Positions 1-12,830 of a stretch of DNA of 64,000 nt are shown in pieces. The stretch is taken from positions 139,418,263 to 139,482,262 of the forward strand of contig NC_089221.1 of NCBI RefSeq assembly GCF_963924675.1. Direction: 5' to 3'. Within the stretch, counting starts at the first letter, position 1. Every line of letters begins with the position of its first letter. A model generated the notes under the pieces. The model saw nothing but the letters and a program-made list of their open reading frames with translations, was not told the origin of the DNA and made no database searches. The position numbers and the translations under genes were made by a program. Origin of the DNA: Phocoena phocoena (taxonomy: Eukaryota > Chordata > Mammalia > Artiodactyla > Phocoenidae).

Positions 1-830
1 AGAAAAAAAAAACCCAAGAAGAAATTCCTCAAAGTTTTTGAATCACCAAAGAAAGTATACATAGGCAAATGAGCACATGAATGATGTTAAACATCATTGG
101 CCATAGGGTAATACAAATTAAAACCATGATTAGATTCCACTATATACTGACTATAATAGCTAAAATGAAATAATACTGACTATAGCAAATCCTGGCAAGG
201 ATGCAAAGCACTGAGAATTCTCTCACATTGCTGGTGGGAATGGATAATGGCGCAAATAATTTGGAAAATGGTTTGGAAGTTTCTTATTAAGTTAAAAATA
301 CACTTACTTTATGACCTAGCAATTCATTCCTAGGTGTGTATCATAGAGAAATAAAAACTAATGTTAACTGAACATCCTGTACACAAAGGCTTATAGCTAC
401 TCTTTCATAAGCATCAAAAACTGGAATAACACAAATGTTATTAATCAAGTACAAGGATAAAGAAATTGTGGTACGTGCATACAATGGAATAAAAAGGAAT
501 GACTGGTACACACAGAAACTTGGATGGAGCTTAAAGATGAATATCATGCAGAATATGGAAGAAATCTGCCTCAAAAGCTTATACAGAGTATGAGTCCACT
601 TAAATGACATTCTTGAAAACACAAAATTATAGTAACTGAAAATAAATCAGTGATTTCCAGGGGGAAAGAATGGGGTTTTAAGTATAAAAGGATAGCAGAA
701 AGGACATTTGGGAGGTAATGGAACTGTTCTGTATCCTGATTTTTGTGGTGACTGCCTGATTTTTTCTGTTCATGTGTTAAAATGTATAGAACTGCTCACC
801 AAAATAAAGGTCAATTTTACTGTGTTAATC
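1..830 (+). mobile_element. Ancient L1 3'-end fragment, plus strand
   Basis: The stretch reads as a decayed L1 ORF2 C-terminal region and 3'UTR. It has the familiar 'ctggtgggaatg' run (231-242), a 'gacctagcaattcattcctaggtg'-like motif near 312-336, and the 'tacaatggaataaaaaggaatga' motif near 480-502 that encodes YTMEYY in intact copies. Many substitutions and stops show it is old. It starts before the window. The 93-codon antisense frame over it is a shadow. The L1 class is clear; the subfamily (L1M type) is an inference. Confidence 0.75.
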
Positions 831-1074
831 TATACAATAAAAGCAAATAAATGAAAAATGCAGTTGCTATTATTATCAGTTTTCCGGCATCAACAAACTA
901 GTACGTATTGGGTGTGCTCAGAAAACAACACATCTAACTTTGTTCATCAAATGTATATCTATTAAAAAAGAGAAATTGTTATTACTGATATTGTTATAAT
1001 TATCTGATAAGCCACTTTCAAAGAATTCTGAAATGACCTCTAACTTAATCTTATAAACCATTTATATTTCAATT

Positions 1075-1375
1075 ATCTATTGCTGTGTAATAAACTTGTG
1101 GCTTAAAACAACATTTTATTATTTTGTATTTCGTTTCTTAGCATGATGGCTTCTCTGCTGATTTTGTCTGTGCTCACACACGTGACTACATACTGCTCAA
1201 GAGCTGGCTGGACTAGAAGACCCAAGATGGCATCAATGACTTGTCTGGCATTGATCTGGCTGATGACCAGGGAAACCCAAGTCCCTTCCTCATGCCTTTC
1301 ACCCTCCAGTATTCTAGACCAACTTCTTTATATGGTACCTCACAGCAACATCCAAAAAGGATGAAACTGAATGCT
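1075..1375 (-). repeat. Degraded LTR-like interspersed repeat
   Basis: It contains 'ctattgctgtgtaataaac' (1078-1096) followed by 'cttaaaacaac', a typical edge of an old mammalian LTR/MaLR-like repeat, then a 'ctggctggactagaagaccc' (1204-1223) and 'aagatggc' interior. The same family appears in the opposite orientation at about 57240-57540, where it ends in a 'tactcagcaatagctatctgata' run. I cannot name the family with confidence. Confidence 0.5.
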
Positions 1376-1547
1376 AGACCAACTGAGGTCTAGACTATTG
1401 GATCCATAATACCACTTTGCCATAGTCTGTTGGTTAAAGCAAATCACAAGGCCAGTCCCAACTCAACATGGGGAAATTGAATCCACCTCTTCATTGCAGA
1501 AGGCATGAAATATTTGGGCTGTATTTTTCTGTCTACCAAATTATTTC

Positions 1548-1752
1548 TTTTTTTTTTTCGCGGTACACGGGCCTCTCACTGTTGTGGCCTCTCCCGTCGC
1601 AAAGCACAGGCTCCGGACGCGCAGACTCAGCGGCCATGGCTCACGGGCCCAACCGCTCCGCGGCATGTAGGATCTTCCCAGACCAGGGGCACGAACCCGT
1701 GTCCCCTGCATCGGCAGGCAGGCTCTCAACCACTGTGCCACCAGGGAAGCCC
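1548..1752 (-). mobile_element. CHR-type (tRNA-derived) cetacean SINE, minus strand
   Basis: Seen on the plus strand as the reverse complement: a T-run (1548-1558), 'gggcctctcactgttgtggc', and ending in 'gggaagccc' (head of the element). A short direct repeat 'ttatttc' flanks it (1541-1547 and 1753-1759). It is a Pol III-type retroposon copied by L1 machinery. Open frames of 66-144 codons across it are SINE artefacts shared by all copies here. Confidence 0.9.
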
Positions 1753-1759
1753 TTATTTC

Positions 1760-4690
1760 ATTCTTATATTATTACAGAAGCTAATGACCGACTGAGGATA
1801 AATTTCTGGGTATCATGCAAAGATAGAAATTTCAGTCCTTTTTCTAAACCAGTAAGAGTTAAAGTTCTTTCCTTTATGCTTTTGATTCCATTTTTCATGT
1901 GAATAGCCCTATGTTCATGATGTCACTTACATGCATGGCCATCTTTATTTGTAAAGTCTTCTTTTGGTTCTCTTAAGAACCAATTGAATATGGCAGCTGT
2001 TTATTTATTGCATAGCTCAGGCCAGCACCTAGTTTCCTGCAAGGCAGACTTGATGATGTGTTGACACCTAGAATTTCAGTTTTTCTCAGAGGAAAAAAAA
2101 AATCACACTACATTGGAATGACAATCATTAAATTCACTGTGCCTTGGTTAGGAACTGGAAACAGTAGTCCTCACAATTCTTTGTCAGCTAAAAGAGAAAA
2201 TTCTTTTGATTAAAAAGTTAGAGAATTATTATATTTTGCAAAAGGTGCTAAGTACTTTTCCCAAAGGAAGTAATTTCCAGATTTCTATCTTTAGAACTGC
2301 TTTTCCCAACATAATCTCTGCAAATATGTTTTTAATCCTCACTTCCACGTCTCTCTATTGCCTTGGTTTTAACTTGTATTATTTTATTATTATTTCTTGT
2401 GGTCTGCTTATTCAATATATGAAAGGTTTGTGACTCTATATCTATCTACCTATCTATCTCTTTATACATATACATACATATTGATGCTGCAGTTGTTTTG
2501 TTATGTAAAACATGTAGATGAGTCTTCTATATTTCCATAGCTGAATTTAGGTTTACTGAATAACACAGAGATTTATTTTAAGGCCTCTTTTCTTTTCCAA
2601 CCTAGCAACAACTTTCAAAGGACTGTTCACTTGCATTAAGAAATTCAGAAAAAAACAGCATCTGTTAGGAATGTGAAATGACCCTCTGCTACCAAACGTG
2701 TGTTGTGCCTTACATTAAAATGATTTCTTTCCTTGTTTCTACCCTAAAAGTAATGCTCTAATTAGTGTCATCCTTGCACTTTGCTGTTAGGCACAACAAG
2801 CAGTTTATAATCAGCCGTGATGAAATGGTGACAATTACAAACTTTGGGACAAACTGCATGTACAACAACATTCAATTTTCATAACAGCGGGATACAGCAA
2901 TTGGAGGTAGTGTTGACCAGCAAACATTTTTATTAAGAGGCGTGTGTAAAATGACTTTTTATTTTAATTGTAGCTTAGACAATTGTCAGAAAACAGAGGT
3001 ACCATAGCCTCTGCTTCTAATTAAAATTTAAAATCTGCCTTCCAATACTAAGTATATTTAATGCTACCATTGGTTTGATAATCTAGTCCTGGGGTCCATA
3101 CACTGTGCTTTTTTAATTAGCCCCATATTCAGTTGGTCACTTGATCCACCAAAACAAGAGAAAACATTAGGACTGAATAGACTGCATGTATTGCTCTTGA
3201 AAATAAATGAGGACACTCAGGAATATACTCCTCAGAGCATGGGGATAAAGGCAATTGTTGCGAGGAGTTGTATAAAAAGCCATGAAGGCTCGAGTTGATA
3301 TAGGGTTGTTCAGAGTAAGATACTCTTGAAAATATTTTTAACAGTGAGTCTTCTTTAAGTGATGGATCTCATTAATTTGTATTGCAAACTATACCATCCG
3401 AAGACTAACAAAATGACATAAAGTTCTTAAGTTGAAGCCAAATTTCTTGTTGTATCCCATCATTTGCTTTAGTAGTTAATAAAATTTAATTTCTCTTAAC
3501 ACACAGCCATGATTTGAAGAACGGTTTTAGCCTCTAAATATCCTCTAAATGAAAGATATTCTTTACTAGAACGTCTCCAGTTTTCTTAGCAGTTTGATCA
3601 ACATCCTTTTTAAAGAGCTCTTATAAAAAATCAGACACTGTATCCATTAGCATGAAGCACAATGGGATATTCCTCTTTTTTGCTCTGTTTATTCTATTCA
3701 TCCCAAGGTTTTATTAGGAGTTTTCAGAATCATTTCACACTGTCAATATTTACTGAGGTTATCATCATCTAAAAGCCTGTGCTTTATTACTATGGATTTC
3801 TGTCAAGCCAAATTTCCCCCATCTAATATTATATGTGTGTTTTTGTTAAACATTTGTTTGTGGGTAGGGGGGTTGGGGGAAGAGATGTTCAATATTTTTC
3901 TTCAAGATATTTGAAACCTTCTGAATGCTGATATTGTCAACTATGTTATTAATCATGCCTCATGACTTTGTGTAATAAAAACTTAGTTTTCTTCTTCATG
4001 GATTATAGGAATAAGTGTGTAAGGAATATCTAAATAAAAGGAAAACAGATTTCTAAATATATCTTGTTAATTATTAAGTTGTCATGAATATTCAATAAAA
4101 CTTGAGTCACATAAAACTAGACTGCAAATTTGACAGAAAGTTGATTTTTGGCAGTCTATTTTTAGAGGAAATTCAGACACAAGGTAAGTAGTGAATACAG
4201 CATGAATAAGAAAGCACACATACACACAACTCACAAAGCATAACTTTCCTGGCATCTTCACTTGCATTTTAAAGTATTCTATAATTTTTTCTTTATACCT
4301 ATTACACCTAATACTCCATTCAATTGAAAATGATGTTCAGAATAATAAATCTGAAATTGTAGATTTAGCCCATTATAAAATATTAAGTAAATTTCACTAC
4401 ACGGCATTTTCAAAACCAGGAAAGCTGGTGCAGATATTTTTCTTCTGCTTTATTCTTATCTAAACAAATAATTCAATTCTTCAAGCTTCCTCATTCAGTT
4501 TCCTTCTATTCGTTTTGATTTCTTTCATACCAAAGTTTTTTTATTTCCTTCTCTTTTTCTAATTTAAAATAAAACATACTTACAGAAATGTTATATATAC
4601 ACACTCATCTCTACTTTTCCCTTGGGAACTCATCTTGCTAAAAGAACTCTAGAACTGACAAAATGGATTGGTTTATCACATAATAGGCTT
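1760..4690. other. Unique-looking AT-rich DNA, no gene seen
   Basis: No coding frame with convincing composition, no splice-flanked exon and no clear repeat. Contains a short imperfect 'tatctatc/atacata' microsatellite at 2434-2480 and several A/T-rich tracts. The 75-codon frame at 2206 begins with a TTG and is low complexity. Confidence 0.5.
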
Positions 4691-4699
4691 CAGAACAAG

Positions 4700-4815
4700 G
4701 ACATGTTATAGAAAATCAATTCATTCCTACAATAGATACTAATTCAATGTTTACTATGGGTAAAGTATTGTGCTAAGGATCAAAGTGGTGCCATGTGTGA
4801 ATACAACTCAATCTC
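4700..4815 (-). repeat. Possible L2 3'-end fragment
   Basis: 'Attcaatgtttactatgggtaaagtattgtgctaagg' resembles the reverse complement of the L2 tail (the 'ttgagcacctactatgtgccaggcact' type). Short and diverged, so the call is tentative. Confidence 0.4.
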
Positions 4816-5024
4816 AACCATAAAATAGGTTCTCAATATGTTTTTAAAATCTTGACTATATCCCAATTAAATGATTTTCATTTGATATTTGAATCAGCTA
4901 ACTTCTATTTACTTTTGAGTTTATTTATATTCAAGTGGCTATTACATAAGGATAGCAGAACCTAACATATATGGAGAAGCTAATTTTAAATACCAATAAG
5001 CCAATCTAAATGGAATCTGAGCTG

Positions 5025-5066
5025 TCTAGGAAGCAAAAGTTAAATTCTAGGAAGCAAAAATTAAAT
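5025..5066. repeat. 21-bp tandem duplication
   Basis: Two adjacent 21-bp units beginning 'tctaggaagcaaaa' (5025-5045 and 5046-5066) differ at one base. A local slippage duplication in otherwise unremarkable DNA. Confidence 0.85.
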
Positions 5067-5954
5067 TGGCTAACTCCACAAGTTGAGACTCGTAAGTTGA
5101 AGTCAGGGCTGTATTTACCACTTCAGACCAAAAATTTTCTCAATAATTAATATTCAAAACAGAAACCCAAGTAAAATACATAAATCAAAGTATGATCTTA
5201 TTGATCATTTATGCCATAACAAATGTATTTATTTTATATTTATTTATTGTAAGTAGTTATATTTATTTCCCTTATTTGAATATTCTCCAAGGGCAAATGC
5301 CTCTGGTGTATTTCACCATCATCAACAAGGGGAAGCATTTGGGGTACAAGAAAGTGTTTTGGTTTAGAAATCTAGAAACTTGGGGTGCTGGTCCAAAATT
5401 TGTAACTATCGTGGTATAGGAGCAAGAGATGATTATTTTGAGTTCTTCAGTCTCAGATTTCTCATCTATAAAAGAAGCAAATTGCACTGATCTTCTCCAT
5501 TTAAAATAAGAGTCTCAACCCTATACACGCTCCAAATCACCGCTTCCCTTGGTTCCACATTGTCGACTGGAATGAAGGAGTGCCCAGACGACTCTGTATT
5601 TTCCTGGTAAAGACTTTTACTTCTCCTTCCCCTTCTAGAGTGTCACTAATAATATTTACCTTGAGATTTCCCAGGACTTATCATTCCTCTTATCTTATTT
5701 ACATCATTCACTACTAGAAGCCTGTTATATCCAGGTCATCGCTCAACCCCTGGCTCTATCCCCACAGAGATCTGTGGATAAGCAATGAGGCAAATCCTTC
5801 ACTGCCATTCTGGCCAATATTTTCCGTTCCTTGTCACACTATTTTTCTTTATAGGATTTATCACCAACTCTCATATCATATATTTTATTTTTATTTATGT
5901 TTCTATCTCTTTCCACAAATATATAACCTTCACAAGCGCGGAAATTAAAAAAAA
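5067..5954. other. AT-rich DNA, nothing recognised
   Basis: No gene, RNA gene or confident repeat identified. Short open frames here (71-75 codons) overlap on both strands and look random. Confidence 0.45.
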
Positions 5955-7725
5955 TAAATTCTGTTTTTTAGAACAGTTAAGGTTTACAGAAAAATTTTAA
6001 AGATAGTAAGTACAGAAGCCATCCATATACCCCTCAACCAATTTTCCTACTATTAACATTAAACACTAATATGGTACATCTGTTACAATTAATGAACCAA
6101 TATTAATACATGTTATTAACTAAAATCCACACTTTATTCTAATTGTCTTAGTTTTTACCTAATGATCTTTTCCTGTTTCAGATCTCACCCAGAATATCAC
6201 ATTACATTTAGCCCTCATGTCTCCTTCGGCTCCTCTTGGCTATGACGGTTTCTCAAACTTTCCTTGTCTGATAATCTTAACATTTTTGAGGAATACTGGT
6301 AAAGTATTTGGTTGCATAGCCCTCAGTTGAGATTTCTGATATTTTTCTCTTGATTGGACTAGGGTTATGGATTTGGAAAGGAGGATCACAGGTAAAAAGC
6401 TATTCTCATCATATCATATGATGGGTAGATACTACTAACATGACGTATCACTGTTGATGTTGACCTTGATCAGCTGGTCGAAGTAGCATTTGTTAGGTTT
6501 CTCCATTGCAAAGTTACTTTTTTTCTTCCTTTCCATACTGTACACTTTGGAAAGAAGTCATTGTGCAGGGCCCACATTTACAGAGTAAGGAGTTATGTTC
6601 CACCTCCTTCACAGTGGAGTATCTACAAAAATTATTTGGGATTCTTCTACTCAGGAGATTTATCTACACCTATCCCCTCCATTTATTTATTTACTCAATT
6701 ACTTATTTATACCTACATAGATCCACTGATATTTATTTTATGCTTTGGGTTATAATCCAATACTTTATTTATTTATTTAGCTCAGCTTTTGTCATTGGTA
6801 GCTCTTTTAGTTGGCTTCTGCTTCCCTTGAACATACTACCAATTTTTTAGAAAAAGCATTTCTTTGCTTTCTGGCAATACAAGATGTTTCAGGCTCATTT
6901 TGTATTTCTTCCATCTCAGTCTTAGAATCAACAACTTCTTTAAGAAACAGTGGTTCCTTTTATTGCATAGTGGTATTAGAAACACAATCTGGGTGTAAAG
7001 CTTGCTGCTTCTTACTGGAGCATTCTCTAATATGTTACCACATAGATTATTCTAGCCTCTTCCCAATGCTAATCTGTAAACTTCCATTACAACAGTGAGA
7101 AACCTGCCCCTCAATCTCTGGCATCCATTTATTTAATTGTTCAGTTCTGGTATACAGGTATACCATATCACAATTGTTAACTCATACTCCCACGGGAAAC
7201 TATTTCATCAACTAGAGAACAGTACTTGTGTAAAGTTTCTTTTGCCTTTATTCTTACAGACTTCAGTCATTTCTAAATTTACTCGGGTCAGTAGTTGTTC
7301 TCCCCTCCAATTTCTACAGTGAGATTGTTTCATAAATATGTAATACAGTTGGATTATTTGGTCACATTCCACATTCTATTCGAGAAATCTCAATGTCTTA
7401 AATGAATTTGTTTTAACTTATACGCATTAAGATTTACTCCTTGTACTGCAAATTTCTATGGGTTTTGGCAAATGCATAATGTCATGTATCCACTAGCACG
7501 GTATCATATGGAACAGTCTCACCACTCTAAAAAATTCCCTGTGCTTCACCAATTCAATCCTCTGTCTCCAAAGCCCTGGCAACCACTGGGATTGTTTTAT
7601 CACTGTTACAATTTTGTCTTTCCCCAAACGTCATGTAATTGAAATCATACAGTATGTAGAGGACTGAATTTTTTATCTGATCTGTTTAGTACTGTATATC
7701 TAGTATACAGAATAATTCCTTGCTT
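5955..7725 (-). mobile_element. Ancient L1 3' region (L1M type), minus strand
   Basis: Read on the minus strand this is an old L1 3'UTR. Recognisable stretches are 'taaggtttacagaaaaatt' (5979-5997), 'acctaatgatcttttcctg', the 'ttggcttctgcttcccttgaacatac' zone near 6812-6837, and 'aattgaaatcatacagtatgtag' near 7638-7660. Highly diverged and without open frames of coding quality. The short frames at 6506-7322 are incidental. Confidence 0.7.
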
Positions 7726-7738
7726 ATGTGGGCACCTA

Positions 7739-8121
7739 TTATGGACTGAATGTCTAAGTCCCCCCCAAATTTATATATTGAAGCCCTATCCCACAATGTG
7801 ATAGTATGTGGAGGTAGATCCTTTGGGCGATAATTAGTTTTAGATGAGGTTATAAGGAGAGATCCTCATCATAGGACTAGCGCTCTCGTAGGAAGAGACA
7901 TCTTATTGTCTCTCTCTACATGCTCACTGAGAAGTCATGTGAGCACAGAGCAAGATGGCAGCCATTTGTAAGACAGAAAGAGAGCCCTCACCAAGAATCA
8001 AATCTGCCAACACCTTGATCTTGGATTCCCCAGCCTCCAGAACTGTGAGCAATAAATGCCTGCTGTTAAAGTTACTCAGTCTATGGTATTTTTCTGTAGC
8101 AGCTCAAGCTGACTATGACAG
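7739..8121 (+). mobile_element. Solo LTR of MLT1 type (ERVL-MaLR), plus strand
   Basis: Starts 'tatggactgaatgtctaag', has a central 'aagatggcagcc' (7953-7964), then 'ccccagcctccagaactgtg' (8029-8048), an 'aataaatg' polyadenylation-type signal and ends 'caagctgactatgaca'. These are the landmarks of an MLT1A-like long terminal repeat. Only the LTR is present, with no internal retroviral sequence beside it, so it is a recombined solo LTR or lone remnant. It has no coding capacity; the 98-codon frame across it is chance. Confidence 0.8.
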
Positions 8122-8124
8122 GAC

Positions 8125-9545
8125 TCAATATATGTTTTTGAATGAAGAACTGGAAGGATCATTCATGAGTTTCTTTTTAGTTCAAAAATGCCATGGCTCT
8201 AAGTTGTTTTATGATTTTATTTCCTTTGGCTTTCTCTCATACTCTCTTTAAAAGAATTATGGAAGAAAAAGAAAATAATTACTGCTTTCAATGGTGACTG
8301 TAATATAATTGTTTTGCTAAAGGTTTTTTGAAGTGAATTTGGAGGTATGTCATTTATAGTGATTATTGTATTGATTTAAAATAGTATATAAGGAACTATT
8401 TAGATTTTTAGAAATACATAAAAATGATAGCAAGGAGATCTTATTCTACATACTCATATTTTTCTATGAAAGTTTTTTTTTCATATTTTCTATGAAAATG
8501 TTTCATATGCTCTATGGTTTCATATTTTCATCTTATGCAGCAGTTTTCAAGGCATAAAAAATGACCTTTACATTCTTCCATACTATTGTTAAGGACTAAA
8601 CATAAGCGAGTAGAAGTGAACTGCTTTACCTAAACAGAATGTATAAATGGAGGCTCCCGCCCCTTAAGAAGAAATCTTATACAAAAACAATGTTTTCACA
8701 GTCTTTCCTGATTTTTAAGAGGCCCTCAGTTAAGAATTGGGTGAAACAAATGTAATGGTTATTTTTCTGCAGTCCTTTTTGCTCATATAGTCTATGCACA
8801 GATTAATTTTCAGGATATCAGAGGGAGTCTCTTAGGTTATGATTTCTATCTAAAGGAATGACACTATATAGATTAAAGTACCACAGAAGAGTTTCTGTTA
8901 GTTCCTTGCATTCATTTCATTACTGAAGACATCAGTATAAAGCTTGTTTAAATTAAGGAATCATGTACAAGAGTAAATCTGTTCTGACCAGGATGACAAG
9001 TCTATGAACTTTCCAAAATATATCCAAAAAAACCTTTTAGGATTTTGATTATCAATTTCAAGCTCTATGAGAATTATAATATGATTCCTAAGGTCATAAC
9101 TGTTTTACAATTAATGCAACCAGAATTTTAGTCCACATAAAACAATGCAATCTTTCCAAGACTAAACAATCAATAGAGTCATAGAAGAATTTGGTATTTA
9201 TGTTAGTTTGGATTTTGATTAATGCCAAGCCGTAGTTGGGATGTTTTTTCAAACCTATAGACAGAAAGTCACTTTTCCTGAAGTTTCTCAGAGACAGAGG
9301 GTATTTATATAAAGCGTGGCATAAAATATCCCATTGTACTTAAGTAACTAAAAAATCATAATGTCTTCAGATAATAATACTGCTTTGATGAAAAACATCT
9401 CTTGGCTACGTAATACTTCCCCAACCCCCACCGAGATATACACATTGGTTACCATTTCCTCTCAGTCTTTGCTTCATTTTCACATCTCAAAGCTATTCTT
9501 TTTTTTTTTTTTTCAGCCTGGCTACAATCGCTAGATATACTAGAA
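8125..9545. other. AT-rich DNA, nothing recognised
   Basis: No gene or confident repeat. A local run of 'catattttctatgaaa'-like words repeats imperfectly at 8455-8535, and a long T-run lies at 9499-9514. Confidence 0.45.
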
Positions 9546-9549
9546 AATA

Positions 9550-9715
9550 CCTACTTAAATTTGCATTTCAAATATAACTAGGAATATGTTTTAGTATAAA
9601 TATGTCCCAAGTATTACATGGCACATGGTTATACTAAATCAATTATTCATCATATATCTGAAATTCAGATTTAACTGGATGTATTTTTATTTTCTAAAAT
9701 GCTAGGCCTAAAATT
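9550..9715. mobile_element. MER53-like palindromic DNA transposon remnant
   Basis: Contains 'ttagtataaatatgtccc' (9590-9607), a mirrored 'ggttatactaaat', then 'atctgaaattcagatttaactgg' (9655-9677). This matches the two complementary arms of the MER53 hAT-like MITE. The better-preserved copy is at 25206-25402. Family name from recall. Confidence 0.6.
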
Positions 9716-12080
9716 AGACACATTACTTATCATTAGTCCTACTAAGCAGTTGTTTTAGTATTCGCTCCTTCAGGAAGTCCTATATACAGTGAAGCTCTGA
9801 ATAAATACTCAAAGATTTCGAGCAATGAGTTATCTAAATTATTTAGTGTAAATAATCACTTTGAGCTTAATTTTATAGGCAAAAATTTTATATTGATCTC
9901 ATGTTAACCAATCCCCAGTCCAATCTCTTAAAAATTATCCTCAGCTCTGCCTCATAGAACTTTGTTCTCTTCCCCCTAAGTACCCATTAAAAAAAAAGTA
10001 TACATAAACGTTTTTTTCTTTTAACCTATACAACCCATCAGAATATTTCTTATGTTATATTGCCATTTTTGTTTATTGTATATTTTTGTTAAATTATAAA
10101 CTCCTTGGGGAAAAATAGGTATTTTATCTTTGTATCTCTTAGATTAGCACATACCATTTTCTCATTAATTGAATTAGTGGAAACATTAAGCTACAGTGAA
10201 ATGGCAGCTAAGCATTGATACTGCAGTCATTTGGGAATGATAGATGGTAACTATATACATTCCAAATCAGTTAACAATCTCATACCTACTTGTTGGGTCA
10301 AGGCAGAAAATAAACCAGACAGCAGATGTTTGGATGAAGCCTCCTCTAATTTATGCCTTTGGGAAAATACATATGCTATGTTGTATTTTTGGTTTTTTGT
10401 TTTTTCAGTCCATGGAAAGTAGTTGAAATCATTTAAAATGGATGATGATAGTCTCATCATAACAATTCCACTAGAAAACTAGGAAAAAAATGGGATTGTT
10501 ATCTTTCCTTTTTACAGATGATAATCCTCAAATATTTTGGTCTTTTATAATTTGAATCTCAGGAATAACGTGACATAATGAAAATGGCTGTTTTTAAAAT
10601 TTCCTAATGCTTTCAAGTATCTAGAGTAAATTTGCTATATTGAATTTTTTTTTCCTTAGCAATCTTTGTTTTTTTCCTGTACTTATTCCAGAAAATTCAG
10701 TTTGGCTTATAGAAAACCTGAGCCATAAAAATCAAAAGTTATTTTGAATCTATTCAACCTATATACATTTTTTATTATAGTAAATATCATATTTTAATAT
10801 ATTCAACATAATGTGACCTAAAACTGCTAATGGTTTGTGTTAAGTAACTAAACTCAGAGTGTAGCACATATCAGCTTTTTTGCCCAGCTTCCATCTCTCC
10901 ACCTTCTCATAAGAAAACTCTGATTTTATCTGGGGAACCACACTTTCCTCATTAGATACAATCTAGGTGGAACTGTCAAAGACTGTGTACTTCTCTCAGG
11001 AGATAAATGAATACTTCTTGTAAACTAGGACAAATATCCTCTCCATGGAATGTGAACCTGGAGGAGAGATAGAAAACAGAAGATAGCTGAGACTCTCCAT
11101 TAGTCCCGACTTCCCAGATCCTGTCCTATTGGAGACTTGATTTTGTAATTTTTTAAAAAATGGAACTAGTTCATATCCTTCCAGTAAATTCCATTCATTT
11201 AATTAAGCAGAACCAGCCTGGGTTGCTTGAAACTAAAGAAAGAATGAAATGTCAAACCCTCTGCAGATATAAAGTGTAGAATTCAAAGCACATTGCCCTT
11301 GCCTTATGTGAGTACAATAATCAATCTTCAAAAATGCAAAGAAAGGTCCAAAGTCAAGTAAGGGACAGAGATCTAAATTATTCGGCATAGAAACTATGGG
11401 AACAGGCAAGTGGCTAAAACAGAGAAGTTGGAAAATCTGAGTGGCGTCTTGAGGATAAGAGGAGCCGAAGAAAGGTTGGAAGAAGCAGAGAAGAGTGACC
11501 AATGAGAAATTTCTGGTGATAACTGAACCCTATATATAGGAATACCCGGTTTCAATTTTAAAATGCTTTGCAAAACCAACAAATATTTGTGGAAATAATA
11601 TGACTGCACTCAAATTTTGCTCTACTCAGGAAACCATCCATATCAAAGAAGTGTGGTAGAGATCTATATTGGAATTAAGAGTGTGCAAAGAAGGTAGAGA
11701 ACCACCCCAGGGAACTCTAAAGTAATTGAAATAAGCTATCATCAGAATGGATGGAATTCATGACAAGGTGTATCCATGTATACTAAAGCCCTCTAACATT
11801 TCCAGCATGTTTATAAATAAGGCTACAGGTATCATGAAGTCTTCTCTATATTCTTGGCTTTGACATTGATTTAGAGTATGATCTAATAAAATACATATGG
11901 GGTAACTTCTGATAAAAATGACCTTTGTTTAAAACACTGGTTGCTTTTGTTGAATTTTTTTGTTTTGACTAAAAATTGCACTTGTTTTTGGAACTTATTT
12001 AACAAGAAAATGTGTAGACTTTTCTATGGTCAGGAACTCTTTTAATCACCTAAAAAATATGTTTTTAAGTTGTCACATAA
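9716..12080. other. AT-rich DNA, no gene seen
   Basis: No supportable gene or repeat. The overlapping frames at 10231-10460 on both strands carry no recognisable domain, and the minus-strand frames at 11233-11609 are likewise uninformative. Confidence 0.45.
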
Positions 12081-12084
12081 TAGT

Positions 12085-12195
12085 CCCAGTTTCCAGTTGC
12101 TGAAACTGAAACACAGAGAGTTTAAGCAGCTCCTCCAAAGTCACATGGTAGTGAGTGGTGGAATCCTGGAATTTAACCCAAGAGTTTATTCCTGG
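12085..12195 (-). repeat. MIR SINE fragment, minus strand
   Basis: 'Gctgaaactgaaacacagagag', 'aagtcacatggtagtgagtgg' and 'ggaatttaacccaagag' match the MIR core in reverse complement (deep mammalian tRNA-derived SINE). Confidence 0.75.
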
Positions 12196-12255
12196 AGTCC
12201 ATGCCCCTCAGGAATAAAATCTGCTGTGCTGACAAAGTGAATGAAAGACAAAAAA

Positions 12256-12325
12256 GAGTAGACTCTGGAATCAAACGTACCTGGGTTCAACTTACTGATC
12301 TTCTAGCTATGTGACCTGTTTATTT
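12256..12325 (+). repeat. MIR core fragment, plus strand
   Basis: 'Ctctggaatcaaacgtacctgggttcaac' followed by 'tagctatgtgacct' (12305-12318) is the MIR core. Confidence 0.75.
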
Positions 12326-12463
12326 TTCCCATGTTGTACTGAATTTCAAAGAGGATTGAGTTTCAATTAATTTTTCATCAGATTAAATATGACTTAGAAT
12401 TTGGACTGCTTCAGAATTTTGTTTTATTTTATCTTGTAATCTATTTGTTCACCAATATTTTTT

Positions 12464-12680
12464 CTGTTTGTTTGCTTGGGTTTTTTTTGCGATATGCGGG
12501 CCTCTCACTGCTGTGGCCTCTCCCGTTGCGGAGCACAGGCCCCGGACGCGCAGGCTCAGCGGCCATGGCTCATGAGCCCAGCCGCTCCGCGGCATGTGGG
12601 ATCTTCCCGGACCGGGGCACGAACCCGTGTCCCCTGCATCAGCAGGCGGACTCTCAACCACTGTGCCACCAGGGAAGCCC
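12464..12680 (-). mobile_element. CHR-type cetacean SINE, minus strand
   Basis: Reverse complement of the CHR SINE, ending in 'gggaagccc' (12672-12680), with a T-rich tail at 12464-12489. A clean 14-bp target-site duplication 'caccaatatttttt' flanks it (12450-12463 and 12681-12694), which shows L1-mediated insertion. It inserted into an L2 tail whose sequence resumes at 12695. Confidence 0.93.
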
Positions 12681-12830
12681 CACCAATATTTTTTGAGTGC
12701 CTGTTATATGCCAGGCACTATTATCATAAGTACAATTATGGATAAGACACAGCTTGCTCATCTTATGAAACTCATATATTATGTACCTACTAGTTCCCTT
12801 AACATTCTATAATAGAAGTCCAAGCCATAA
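12681..12830 (-). repeat. L2 3'-end fragment, minus strand
   Basis: 'Ttttgagtgcctgttatatg' then 'ccaggcactattatc' is the reverse complement of the L2 tail. It is the host sequence into which the SINE at 12464-12680 inserted. Confidence 0.7.

Noticed and set aside
9480..9520. T-run followed by CAG (near 9499-9517) as a splice acceptor
   Set aside because: No open frame or donor follows; a T-run alone is common in this DNA.
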